Made by a program: the position numbers and the translations under genes. This document shows positions 24,990 to 35,376 of a DNA stretch of 64,000 bases, piece by piece (the stretch's first letter is position 1; each line of letters starts with the position of its first letter). This DNA is from Vitis vinifera (taxonomy: Eukaryota; Streptophyta; Magnoliopsida; Vitales; Vitaceae). The notes beneath the pieces are model-generated. The model saw only the letters and a program-made list of their open reading frames with translations. It was not told where the DNA came from and made no database searches. Where the stretch lies: contig NC_081822.1 of the NCBI RefSeq assembly GCF_030704535.1, positions 30,649,001 to 30,713,000 of the forward strand, written 5' to 3'.

Positions 24990-27960
24990 CAGCATGAGTA
25001 GGTCTAGACAACCTAGTCACTAATAAGCGAAGGATTAACGTAAATGCTATTAGCAATTCAATCGGCCAACTTGCATCCTTGATCATGCTTCCAGATGTCG
25101 GCCAACTTGGCAAGGGCAGTAGTGGATGAGCCCTCCTCTCTCCAAGCTTCCACCGCCATCTCTCTGGTCTTATTAATTCTCTCTCTCAGATCTCTCCCCT
25201 CTTCAGAATCCATCAACCCTTTGAGTCGCCTCTCCAACTCAGCCCCACTCACAAACCTGTCACCATCTCTCTGCTCCACACCAATGGCCATCTTCATATT
25301 CTCGACCAAAACAGCCTTATTCAGGTGTTGTTCGGCGTGGAGAGGCCATGCCACCATTGGCACTCCCGCAGACACCGCTTCCAACACCGAGTTCCACCCG
25401 CAATGAGTCACGAATCCACCCACTGATTGGTGTCTGAGCACTGCCACTTGTGGCACCCACGACTTCACCACCATTCCCCTATCCTTGGTTCTATCCAAAA
25501 AGCCTTCTGGCATGATATCGTCCAAATCGAAATCGTCCCACACCACAATTTCATCTCTGATTTCCTTCCTTTTTTCATCCGCTGGTGGACTCTTCACAGC
25601 CCACAGAAATCTCTCCCCGCTTCTCTCCAACCCATTAGCTATCTCCTTCACCTGCTCCCTAGAGAACGATCCACGGCTCCCAAAACACAGGAACACAACA
25701 CTCCTACTCGGCTGCTGGTCCAGCCATGACAAGCAGTCATGCTTATGAGTTGGAGCATCTTCACCAGCATCTGCAATCAACGGTCCAATGCAATAAACAG
25801 ATGGACTTGGTCCATCGGTAACGCATTCCCCATTTGTAATAGCCATAAGGGCTACTGGCTCAAGGCCATCAAACGTATTGGTCAAAACCCCATCACATTT
25901 TCGTAGATCCAGTGAGAACTGTAGCGATTGGTGATAACTCCGGTCCTCTCGGTCGAGCAGTGGTTCTATCATGTGAGTAGCTAGCAGTGGAGGCAATCCA
26001 GGAATGTGAAAAACAGTGGTGGGGAGATCTTTGAAGCTCTTGGTGGTCTGTTTGTGAATTGTTGGCAAGTAGAGGATGGCAGCGAGAGCAGCAGCAGAAA
26101 AAGCAGTGAAGAAATAAGTGGGAATTCCAAGGCCACGAGCCAAGGGAAAAGCTGAAGTGCAGAAAGAGTCAAGTATAACAGCCCGAATGGAAGAAGCTTC
26201 AGAGAGCTGCTGGAGAGATTGGGGAACATTATAATCATTGAGACTCAGGAACTCGAACATGTTGGCCAGGCGACTAAGAGTTGGAGATGCGGTGAATGGG
26301 AGATAAGGGAAGCGGTGGAAGGAGATGGAAGAGGTGGTTTGGGAGATTCGATCGATGTAAGAGGTGGTGGCCGGAGAGTCAAAAGGGCCAGTTGTGAGGA
26401 GAACGATAATGGAGAATTCGCAGTCATAGCGGCTAAGAATGAGCTTACCAAGCTCTACCATGGACACCAAGTGGCCAATGCCTGGAGCGGGGTAAAGGAC
26501 TATTGCATCCTTCATTTTTGGTAGCTTGGATTCTTTGAGATCTGCAGATGAAGTCAATGCTAAAGATGCTATAAATATACGATGTGGATTGTGCAGAGTG
26601 ACAGAGTAGTATATGGCAATGGGCCATGGCAACAGTGTGCCATCTACTCCTCTGAAAATTCATTCACGGCTTCACCTCCATTTAAGGCAATTGCATCATT
26701 TTTCACATCTCTAAATATTAAAAGAACTTTTTCAAGTGGTGCGTACAAGCAGGAAGCAGCCCACAGGGATATATATGCAAGGAAATCCTAGCAACTACCA
26801 GTCAACCACACAATTTGATGATTGGTTTGTTTTAGATGTTGCCTAGACCTTTTTTATACTAATTTTAGAAATCGTTTTCAATTTTTTTAATATTTAATAT
26901 TTTTTAATAATGACTTTGACTCTAAAAGCAATGAAAATCCTAGCTACTAGTCAGTCACACAATTAGGTGACTAGGTACCATTAGAGAGTTTTTTTTTCTA
27001 AAGCTTACCCATCTCCGTAACATCTCACCAAACCTTGATAAATTAATAATCACAATTAAATAATATATTTTTTCCGGGTCTTAATTTAGAACCAATAAGT
27101 TAAATTAATAATTTGATAAATGTACAAGATAACACATTAATATCACAATATATGTATATTTTCATATGAATTCCACTTACCATATAAATTAATAATTTCC
27201 TAACATAAAGCAATATCCATATGATTTGTTGTTGGAAGGACTTTTGCAAGATATGTGTCTTTGCAAAAAAAGAAAAAAAAAATATGTATATTTAAAAAAA
27301 ATGCAATGTTATATTTCTACCTTAAAAATACTATCTTACTAACTTCATGAAACAAAATACAAGAAAAATTGTTATTTCGTAATACAAAATATTTAATTCA
27401 CTTAATTATAATAAAATGATATTAAATATAATAAGGGATACTTTAATAAATTAATAATTTATCAATTAATCAATAAATTATTAATTAATATTTTCTTAAT
27501 TACTAGATTTTCCTTGCTCTCCAGGTTATTAATTTATCGAGAGTTAATAATATATATAATGATAAATATTATTTTATATTAAAATTTAATAAAACTTTGG
27601 TATAATTTGGATGTATTTCTTGTTTTTTATTTTTAAAAATAGAAAAGACTAATTTTTATATAAATGGTTTTTAAAAGTCATTACCTTTGCACGATACCTC
27701 TTAAACCCTTGTTTTACATTTTATATATGATTTACTATCATTTTATAATTTTAATATAAGTAAAAGTTAATTACAATATTAATAAGAGTAAAACATAAAC
27801 ATAAAATAAAATGAAGAAATAAAATCAAACTAAAAATAAATCCAAATTGTAGAAAATGTTGTTTTTTTATTGAAAAATCCATCATTTTGTCAATAATAAA
27901 GTATGAAATAAAAAAAATGGAAAAAAAATTGAAAGTAAAAATTTTTTAAATGTAGAAAAT
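24990..27960 (+). repeat. left arm of large inverted duplication (contains UGT 25058-26515)
   Basis: Read on the minus strand, this arm aligns with 29540-32090 over the UGT coding region and well beyond it. Upstream matches include CTCTAAATATTAAAA near 26710 against its complement near 30365, a TTAATAATTTATCAATTAAT-type block near 27450 against about 29995, and CATACTTTATTATTGAC (inverted, about 27890) against about 29605. Downstream of the stop, GATTGAATTGCTAATAG is shared. The arm's outer edge lies about 150 bp from the end of the CACTA element. Confidence 0.85.
25058..26515 (-). CDS. UDP-glycosyltransferase, UGT88 type (group E)
   Basis: This intron-less gene of 485 codons encodes a cytosolic family-1 glycosyltransferase that transfers a sugar from a UDP donor to a small phenolic acceptor. 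The chosen start is [15 protein letters not shown]. An upstream in-frame ATG at 26632 would add 39 residues with no family counterpart. Visible residues are catalytic His15, its partner Asp116 (ILDSFC) and a 44-residue PSPG box from Trp353 to Gln396 with HCGWNS at 371-376. Trp in HCGW and the final Gln fit a UDP-glucose donor. The beginning and the [15 protein letters not shown] region are like UGT88A1 and flavonoid/chalcone UGT88 enzymes; the acceptor cannot be read from sequence. It is divergently oriented to its inverted paralogue at 30542. The C-terminus runs seven residues (QGCKLAD) past the paralogue's stop because TAA is CAA here. Confidence 0.92.
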   Translation of the reverse strand: MKDAIVLYPAPGIGHLVSMVELGKLILSRYDCEFSIIVLLTTGPFDSPATTSYIDRISQTTSSISFHRFPYLPFTASPTLSRLANMFEFLSLNDYNVPQSLQQLSEASSIRAVILDSFCTSAFPLARGLGIPTYFFTAFSAAALAAILYLPTIHKQTTKSFKDLPTTVFHIPGLPPLLATHMIEPLLDREDRSYHQSLQFSLDLRKCDGVLTNTFDGLEPVALMAITNGECVTDGPSPSVYCIGPLIADAGEDAPTHKHDCLSWLDQQPSRSVVFLCFGSRGSFSREQVKEIANGLERSGERFLWAVKSPPADEKRKEIRDEIVVWDDFDLDDIMPEGFLDRTKDRGMVVKSWVPQVAVLRHQSVGGFVTHCGWNSVLEAVSAGVPMVAWPLHAEQHLNKAVLVENMKMAIGVEQRDGDRFVSGAELERRLKGLMDSEEGRDLRERINKTREMAVEAWREEGSSTTALAKLADIWKHDQGCKLAD

Positions 27961-30541
27961 ATTAATTTCTACTCAAAATTACTTATTATATGAATCGAAA
28001 ATATAAAGATAAAATAAAAATAAATTAAATAGAAATACAACTAAAAACCCATCTACATTGAAATCCAATTGCTATGTGAACCACAAGATATGTAGAATAG
28101 GGAAAATAAAAATAAAACTAAAAACCATGAATATATACATCCACTTCTTTTTTGCATTTCTTCTTATATATTTTCTTTATATTAGATTCTTTTATGGTTG
28201 TTTTATTTTAATTAAGAAACATAACATTGAAAATAAAATACTAGATATAACAATTAATTTTAAAATATATTTAAAAATATTAAAAATATGTTAAAAATAT
28301 TTTAAGTTTATAGACAGACTTTTGTTCTACAAAAATCAAATATTCAAAAATTATTTTTTAAAATGGTTACCAAATATGTCTCTAATTTTTTTTTTCAAAA
28401 ACACTTTTAAACTAAAACCGTTTCCATAATTACTACCAAATGAATTCCTATCATCTTATTTGGTTGATCATAATCATATCGTTTGAAAAAGATTAAGCAA
28501 AGAGGTTAAATAAATTAAACATCTCCAAAACCTTTAAATAAGTTGTGTATTCCAACCTGAACATGTGCTATATATTTATTAAATAAATTATATGGCCTGG
28601 TTAACATAGATATGACATGACATATAAACAAAATAATGCTAATCCAAACCCATTAATTTAATATTATTTTCTAGTTATATTCATGAATGATGTTAAATTT
28701 AATTTGTTACTATCAAATATTTCTAATATTTATGATTTTTTATTACACACTTTTAATTAATTTTCTATTTTTAAAAATAAAAGATAATAATAACTTCCTC
28801 ATAATTTGTATGAACTTACCTTATATTTATAAAAACAATTTTTAGAAATAATTTTTTTAAACAGTTTTAAAAAATTATTATTGTTTTATAAGATAGATTT
28901 TCAAGAGATATTACATTTTATATATAAATTACTATCATTATCTATTTTTCAAACCACAGAAGAAAATATAAGAACAGTATTTACAATAGGCCTGTGTTGT
29001 CTGATTGTTCCCTGGATGGCATGAACACTCGTAAGAGTTTGGTATGCTGTCCTGCCAAAATGGTCCCTAACTTTTAGTTGTGTAGTTGGCTGGTGGATTT
29101 ATGAATGGAGTTGCTGATCTTCTAGCTGCTTTTTGATGACAATAACCGCAGGTTGTTGTATTTTAACTTCATATAATTAATGTGAGAGACATTTTCATAT
29201 GGTAAAATGGATGCAATTACCTTAAAAACTTTATCTGAAACCATGGATTGGTTCAACTACCAATTTTTTTAAAACTTGTATTTACGGGATTTGGGCTCAA
29301 TATCCATATCATGTTCTTTTAATACCCTTTCTCATATGTTGAAGTCAATAAACATAATTTGGATTCATATTCAACAAGTAAATAAAGGAAATACAAATTG
29401 TCGTCAAAATAATCTTTAATACCAGATTAAACTACCAATTTTCTTAAAAGTCCAAGTTTTTAGAATTTTGATTCAATATACAGATCATGTTCCTTTAACA
29501 TATTAATCATGGAAGCAATAGGAGAAGTCAAATTTGAGCTTCTAAAAATTTTCTACATTTTTTAAATTCACTTTTTACTTTCAAATATATATATTTTTAA
29601 TTTTCATACTTTATTATTGACCAAATGATGAATTTTGAATAAAAACCAACATTTTCTATAATTTGAATTTATTTTTAGCTTTATTTTATCTCTTCATTTT
29701 ATTTTATATTTATATTTTACTCTTATTAATATGATAATTAACTTTTAATTATATTAAAAATATAAAATGATAGTAAATTATATATAAATTTAAGAAAGGG
29801 TTTAAAAATGATTTTACAAAGATAATGACTTTTAAAAACTATTTATACAAAAGTTACTTTTTTTTAAATAAACAAAAAATAAGAAGTATATCCAAACTAA
29901 GCTAAAGTTTTAATTAAATTTTAATATATATAAATTAATAACCTTGAGAGAAAGGAAAATTTATTAATTAAGAAAATATTATTAATAATTTTTTTATTAA
30001 TTGATAAATTATTAATTTATCAAAGTATCCCTTCTTTTTTCAAAATATTGTATCTAATATTGTTTTACAAACTAACTATTTTTCATGTATTTTGTTTAAA
30101 TAAATAAAATTCATGAATCTAATTATTTTTCAAAGAAGTATTTTTTTTCCCAAAAATATAACATTACAAATTTAAATAAGCAACAAATGACGCATATTTT
30201 ACAAAAGTCTCCTAGACAAATCATATGGATTTAGCTGCATGTTAAGAATTTATTAATTTATATATATGGTAAGTGGAATCTATTTGAAATTATACATATT
30301 TTTCTATTATGTATTATCTTATAAGTTTATTGAATTATTAATTTATCGCAACTTGAAAAAGTTGTTTTAATATTTAGAGATGAATGAATTTTCAAAGGAG
30401 CAGATGGGCACGTTGTCGCCATCTACCATCATGTCGCTCCACAATCCACATCATATATGTATATCATCTCTAACATCGACTTCATCTGCAGATCTCATTC
30501 TTAGTTCCTCCCAATTCCAAGAATCCAAGCTGGTACCAAAA
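26516..30541. other. shared divergent promoter region and inverted-duplication spacer
   Basis: This is 4 kb between two divergent UGT starts. The outer parts (to about 27960 and from about 29540) are inverted copies of each other, so the two genes carry homologous upstream regions. The unique centre (about 27960-29540) is mostly AT-rich. A less AT-rich island at about 28985-29155 shows no recognisable gene. A short direct repeat (about 26787 and 26934, containing AATCCTAGC and CAGTCA) lies in the left arm. No protein gene is supported. Confidence 0.7.
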
Positions 30542-32090
30542 ATGAAGGATGCCATAGTCCTTTACCCAGCTCCAGGGATTGGCCACTTGTTGTCCATGGT
30601 AGAGCTTGGTAAGCTCATTCTTAGCCGCTACAACTGCGAATTCTCCATTATTATTCTCCTCACAACTGGCCCTTTTGACACTCCAGCCACCACCTCTCAC
30701 ATCGATCGAATCTCCCAAACCACCTCTTCCATCTCCTTCCACCGCTTCCCTTATCTCCCATTCACCGCATCTCCAACTCTTGGTCGCCTGGCCAACATGT
30801 TCGAGTTCCTGAGTCTCAATGATTCTAATGTTCTCCAATCTCTTCAGCAGCTCTCGGAAGCTTCTTCCATTCGGGCTGTTATACTCGACTCTTTTTGCAC
30901 TTCAGCTTTTCCCTTGGCTCGTGGCCTTGGAATTCCCACTTATTTCTTCACTTCCTTTTCTGCTGCTGCTCTCGCTGCCATCCTCTACTTGCCAACAATC
31001 CACAAACAGACCACCAAGAGCTTCAAAGATCTCCCCACCACTGTTTTTCACATTCCTGGATTGCCTCCACTGCTAGCTACTCACATGATAGAACCACTGC
31101 TTGACCGAGAGGACCGGACTTATCACCAGTCGCTACAGTTCTCACTGGATCTACGAAAATGTGATGGGGTTTTGACCAATACTTTTGATGGCCTTGAGCC
31201 AATAGCCCTTATGGCTATTACAAATGGGGAATGCGTTACCGATGGACCAAGTCCGTCTGTTTATTGCATTGGACCATTGATTGCAGATGCTGGTGAAGAT
31301 GCTCCAACTCATAAGCATGACTGCTTGTCATGGCTGGACCAGCAGCCGAGTAGGAGTGTTGTGTTCCTGTGTTTTGGCAGCCGTGGATCGTTCTCGAGGG
31401 AGCAGGTGAAGGAGATAGCTAATGGGTTGGAGAGAAGCGGCCAGAGATTTTTGTGGGTGGTGAAAATTCCACCTGTGGATAACAAAAGCAAGGAAATCAA
31501 GGAAGAAAATTTGGTGTGGAACGACTTTGATTTGGATGAGCTTATGCCAGAAGGGTTCTTGGAAAGAACCAATAATAGGGGAATGGTGGTGAAGTCATGG
31601 GCGCCGCAGGTGGCGGTGCTGAGACACCAATCCGTGGGTGGGTTTGTGTCTCACGTGGGGTGGAACTCAGTGTTGGAAGCGGTGGTTGCGGGAGTGCCAA
31701 TGGTGGCATGGCCTCTCCACGCCGAACAACACCTGAATAAGGCTGTTTTGGTCGAGAATATGAAGATGGCCATTGGTGTGGAGCAGAGAGATGGTGACAG
31801 GTTTGTGAGTGGGGCTGAGTTGGAGAGGCGACTCAAAGAGTTGATGGATTCTGAAGAGGGGAGAGAGCTGAGAGAGAGAAGCGAGAAGATAAGAGAGATG
31901 GCGGTGGAAGCTTGGAGAGAGGAGGGATCATCCACTACGGCCCTTGCCAAGTTGGCCGAGATCTGGAAGCATGATTAAGGTTGCAGGTCAATATAGGTAA
32001 GAGTGAGCCCATTCCGGATTGAATTGCTAATAGTTTTTGAGTTAATCCTTTGCTCATTGGTAATTAGGTTGCATCGATCTACTCGTTATA
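29540..32090 (+). repeat. right arm of large inverted duplication (contains UGT 30542-31978)
   Basis: This is the inverted partner of 24990-27960. Similarity covers about 1 kb upstream of the UGT, the whole gene and about 110 bp past its stop. It fades near 32090, just before the fold-back repeat array. Coding parts are nearly identical over long stretches while intergenic parts are clearly diverged, which suggests later sequence exchange between the coding regions. Confidence 0.85.
30542..31978 (+). CDS. UDP-glycosyltransferase, UGT88 type, with altered PSPG core (HVGWNS)
   Basis: This intron-less gene of 478 codons is the inverted duplicate of the gene at 25058-26515 and has the same presumed role of glycosylating small phenolic molecules in the cytosol. 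The start is [15 protein letters not shown] at 30542; the upstream in-frame ATG at 30380 adds 54 unlikely residues matching the other gene's 5' flank. Catalytic His15 and Asp116 are present. The PSPG box runs from Trp353 to Gln396, but residues 370-376 read SHVGWNS where the family has THCGWNS. The nearly invariant Cys is Val372 (TGC to GTG). The donor-contacting His, Trp and Asn remain. The effect is unknown: the protein may be active with changed properties or in decline. The frame is otherwise fully open. Confidence 0.9.
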   Translation: MKDAIVLYPAPGIGHLLSMVELGKLILSRYNCEFSIIILLTTGPFDTPATTSHIDRISQTTSSISFHRFPYLPFTASPTLGRLANMFEFLSLNDSNVLQSLQQLSEASSIRAVILDSFCTSAFPLARGLGIPTYFFTSFSAAALAAILYLPTIHKQTTKSFKDLPTTVFHIPGLPPLLATHMIEPLLDREDRTYHQSLQFSLDLRKCDGVLTNTFDGLEPIALMAITNGECVTDGPSPSVYCIGPLIADAGEDAPTHKHDCLSWLDQQPSRSVVFLCFGSRGSFSREQVKEIANGLERSGQRFLWVVKIPPVDNKSKEIKEENLVWNDFDLDELMPEGFLERTNNRGMVVKSWAPQVAVLRHQSVGGFVSHVGWNSVLEAVVAGVPMVAWPLHAEQHLNKAVLVENMKMAIGVEQRDGDRFVSGAELERRLKELMDSEEGRELRERSEKIREMAVEAWREEGSSTTALAKLAEIWKHD

Positions 32091-32099
32091 TAAGAGACT

Positions 32100-32905
32100 G
32101 GTTCACTATTATATTTAAAATTACTATTAAGAAAAATAAATATACTTTCCTTTTGAGTAGTTGTACATATTTAAGAAGCATCATATATAAAATTATAATT
32201 AAGAAAATTAAATATATGTAACTTATCCTATGCAACTTGTCTTATATATATGTATGTCTAGGACAAGTTGCACCAACCTATGTTTCTCGTAGTCATAATT
32301 TTATATATGATATATGCTCCTTAAATATATACGATTCGAAGCATATTGTAAGCATTGTATATAAAATTACGATTAAAAAAAATAAACATAGATAGTGTAA
32401 CTTATCCTACCCAACTTGCCCTATATATATGCGACAAGTTGCACCAACCTATGTTTCTCTTAGTCATAATTTTATGTATAATATAGGCCCCTTAAATATA
32501 TACAACTCGTAGCATATTGTAAGCATTGTATATAAAATTATAATTAAGAAAATTAAATATTGGTTGTGTAACTTATCCTACGCAACTTTGTCCTATATAT
32601 ATATATATATATATATATAGATATAGATATAGGACAAGTTGCACCAACCTATGTTTCTCATAGTCATAATTTTATATATAATATATTATGCTCCTTAAAT
32701 ATATACAACTCAGAGCATATTGTAAGCATTGTATATAAAATTATGATTAAGAAAAGTATATATACTTTCCTCTCGAGTTGGTCAACTTGCCCTATATGTA
32801 TCTTGAATTATATGTATTCAAAGAACAAATTGTAACCATTGTATATAAAATTATAAAGAAGAAAAACATATATATTTTCCTCTTGAGTAGTTGTATATAT
32901 TTAAG
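32100..32905. repeat. tandem array of fold-back (hairpin) repeats
   Basis: There are three main units of about 171-200 bp plus partial ends. Landmark ATGTTTCTC occurs at 32280, 32451 and 32651. Each unit is itself an imperfect palindrome. The left half ends in GCAACTTGTC plus TATATA, and the right half starts GACAAGTTGCACC. Outer segments such as TATAAAATTATAATTAAG (left) pair with CATAATTTTATATA (right). Predicted stems are about 80 bp around a TA-rich loop, which expands to a (TA)n run near 32594-32625. The array probably derives from a MITE that was tandemly amplified. No protein is encoded. Confidence 0.7.
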
Positions 32906-33074
32906 AAGCAATGAGAGAAAAGCAAAAAAATAAAATAAAAATAAAGATTTGACAATTAATAATAGCTTATTTAACTAAAAACAACAAGATTAAGCTATTT
33001 ACATTCAAACTTATTTTTCAAAGTAAAAAATTTTGATTAAAAGAATTAAATTTGTGGCTAAAAGAGAACTATAA

Positions 33075-33077
<3 letters not shown>

Positions 33078-33112
<35 letters not shown>
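33078..33112. repeat. (TA)n microsatellite
   Basis: A run of about 17 TA units near the start of tandem unit A. A homologous run occurs at about 41590-41630 at the start of unit B. Confidence 0.9.
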
Positions 33113-33116
<4 letters not shown>

Positions 33117-33488
33117 TAAAATTATATAAAATTGTTAGTTATAAATTTTAAATATTTTATTCAGGAATATACTTATACACAAGAGAAATTTAGAATATGG
33201 GACTGTAATAAAATTTTATTTTAAACAAATATTAAATATTAAAAATAATATATATTTTATTTTATTTTCCTTTTATTTATTTTACAAACTAAATATAAAT
33301 ATAACATAATAGATTTTATTGTATATAGCATCTTAAGTTTTCATTTCCATTCTATCCTATTGTATTCCAATAGCCAAATTGTAACCTAAGAGCAAAACCT
33401 TAGGATTGAGGAAGAGAACCCAACGAGGGAGACAGTTGTCCCTTTTTTGAATCTGCTTTTTCATCTCCTCTTATAGATCATCCTCAAC

Positions 33489-35368
33489 CAGTGTTTGAAA
33501 TATAAAAAAATTACGGCGAAATTTCGCTTATCGTCCGGCTCCGACTTGATATTATTGGTCGACGGAAATTTCGGTAATATTTCGGAAATATCACCGATAT
33601 TTCTGTATTTATCGGTATTTTTACCGATTTTTTGGGAAATTCCCCGATATTTCCTACCAATCCAGCTCACGCACAGGATACAAAATCTGTCCATTTTTTT
33701 TTTATTTTAAAAAAAAACAAATAAGATGCTGTTTGGTAATCTGATCATGATTTGCAGGCAAAGGTTGTGCTTTTTCAGTTAAATTTAAATCCAGTGGCAT
33801 GGATTTTCACGGAAATCAAACGAGGATGCATTTTCCCGGAAATCAAATGGGGGATGGATTTTCTTGGGAATCAAAGGGGGTTGCAAAAAAACAAAAATAA
33901 ATAAATAACATGATTAGATTAGTACCTGCGAGGATTGAGAATGGCAGAGGAAAATAGGGCCTTTTTAGGGATTCTCTCGTCTGGAGGGCAACTTCAGACA
34001 AGGGCTTCTTGATGCCTCGAGTGAGAGAAGTGGGTGGCCTTTTGAGTTCGATCCCTGGCTACCATACTATGATACTCTTTGATAATATATATTTAATTTA
34101 AATTTGTTAAGGTTGTTGAAAAAAAAACCTAATTCTAATTATTTTATTTTAAATTATATTTAATTGATTAATAAAAATATAAAAATCAATATTATAATTT
34201 TTTTAATAAGTTTTTTTTATATTATTTATATGATAATTAAATATAAAAAAATATAAATATTAAAAAAATTATATAAATATATTATCATTTATTTCACACT
34301 ATTTATTGTATTTGAATTAAATTAAAACTTTTAGGTAAAAAATATTGAAATTAGGAATATAGATTGTTCTATTGATGAAAATAAGGAAATTCAAAATTTC
34401 TTAGATGAATAGATCTAAGTAATGAAATTTAAAAAATAAAATAAAATAAAAATGTGTGCTTGTGGAAGATGGAGAATGGTGAAAAGAAAATATATATATA
34501 TATATATATTATGTTTGCAATAAGGGAGAATTGTTGGGGATACAATTTACGTTTAGTGGAAAAAAAAAACTGAAAGTGAGAGAATAGAAGTTATCAATAT
34601 TATTATACTAATGATGAGTGTAAGTTAATAAGTAGCATAAAATTTAATTAGTAGAATAAATTGGTTAGAGGTTACTAGTATTAGTAGTGTTTGATTCCGT
34701 CCACCTTAAATAAATAATTTAAGGCTAGTCACCCATTTGAAAAGTCCTACCTAATTGTGCATTATTTGATATTTGATAATCAGAGTAAATAAATGATTTG
34801 AATGTTTTAACTGAATTTGATATGAAAATGTTTAAATAAAAAATGAAAGTGTACAATTAAAAGTTTTGAATGTATTGACAAAACTGACTCAAAATTTTAT
34901 GAAAATAATTACTTATAATATATCATATTTTGTAAGTGAACTTGAAATATTTGATCTATGAACTGTATTAATGTTCCTTATTGGGTTTTAAGCTCATTCC
35001 CTTTTGTTGATAATTTTTCAGGTACCCTTACTTCGGGCGAGGAGTGATGGCTAGGTCGGGGAACGATCATCATTAGGATTTTGCTTAAGATGTTATTTTT
35101 GGATATTGTTAGCTTATAAGTTTATGTTCATTTGGATTATTTGGTTTTTCATAACAATATATATGCCGATTATATTTATAAAATAACTTTAAAATGTGAT
35201 TTTTTATTTATTTTATAATTTTTTTTAGAGTTTTTTAAAAATATTTTCATGAATTTTAAATAATTTTTACCTTATCAATATTTTAGTCAAAATATTCATC
35301 GATATTTCTCCAATATTTTTTATATATCCGTACTGATATATCCGTGTTTACTGATATTTCAAACCTTG
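33489..35368. mobile_element. non-autonomous hAT-like element, 1.9 kb
   Basis: The left end reads CAGTGTTTGAAATAT. The right end is ATATTTCAAACCTTG, i.e. CAAGGTTTGAAATAT inverted. Flanks are TCCTCAAC (33481-33488) and TCTTCAAC (35369-35376), an 8-bp target duplication with one mismatch, as expected for hAT. The paralogous site in unit B (near 42125-42140) lacks the element. The left 200 bases carry CG-bearing CGAAATTTCG and TTCGGTAATATTTCGG motifs. No transposase is encoded. Around 34044-34060 there is a tRNA box-B-like stretch (GAGTTCGATCCCTGGCT). Confidence 0.75.
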
Positions 35369-35376
35369 TCTTCAAC

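Noticed and set aside
26516..26632. Upstream in-frame ATG extending the UGT at 25058 by 39 residues
   Set aside because: The family starts at MKDAIVLYP or MEDAIVLYP. The extension aligns only with the paralogue's 5' flank and has no conserved role.
28985..29155. Less AT-rich island between the inverted UGT arms, considered as a LINE or gene remnant
   Set aside because: Translations in all frames are short and show no convincing motif.
30380..30541. Upstream in-frame ATG extending the UGT at 30542 by 54 residues
   Set aside because: Same reason: indels against the other arm and no family support indicate untranslated leader.
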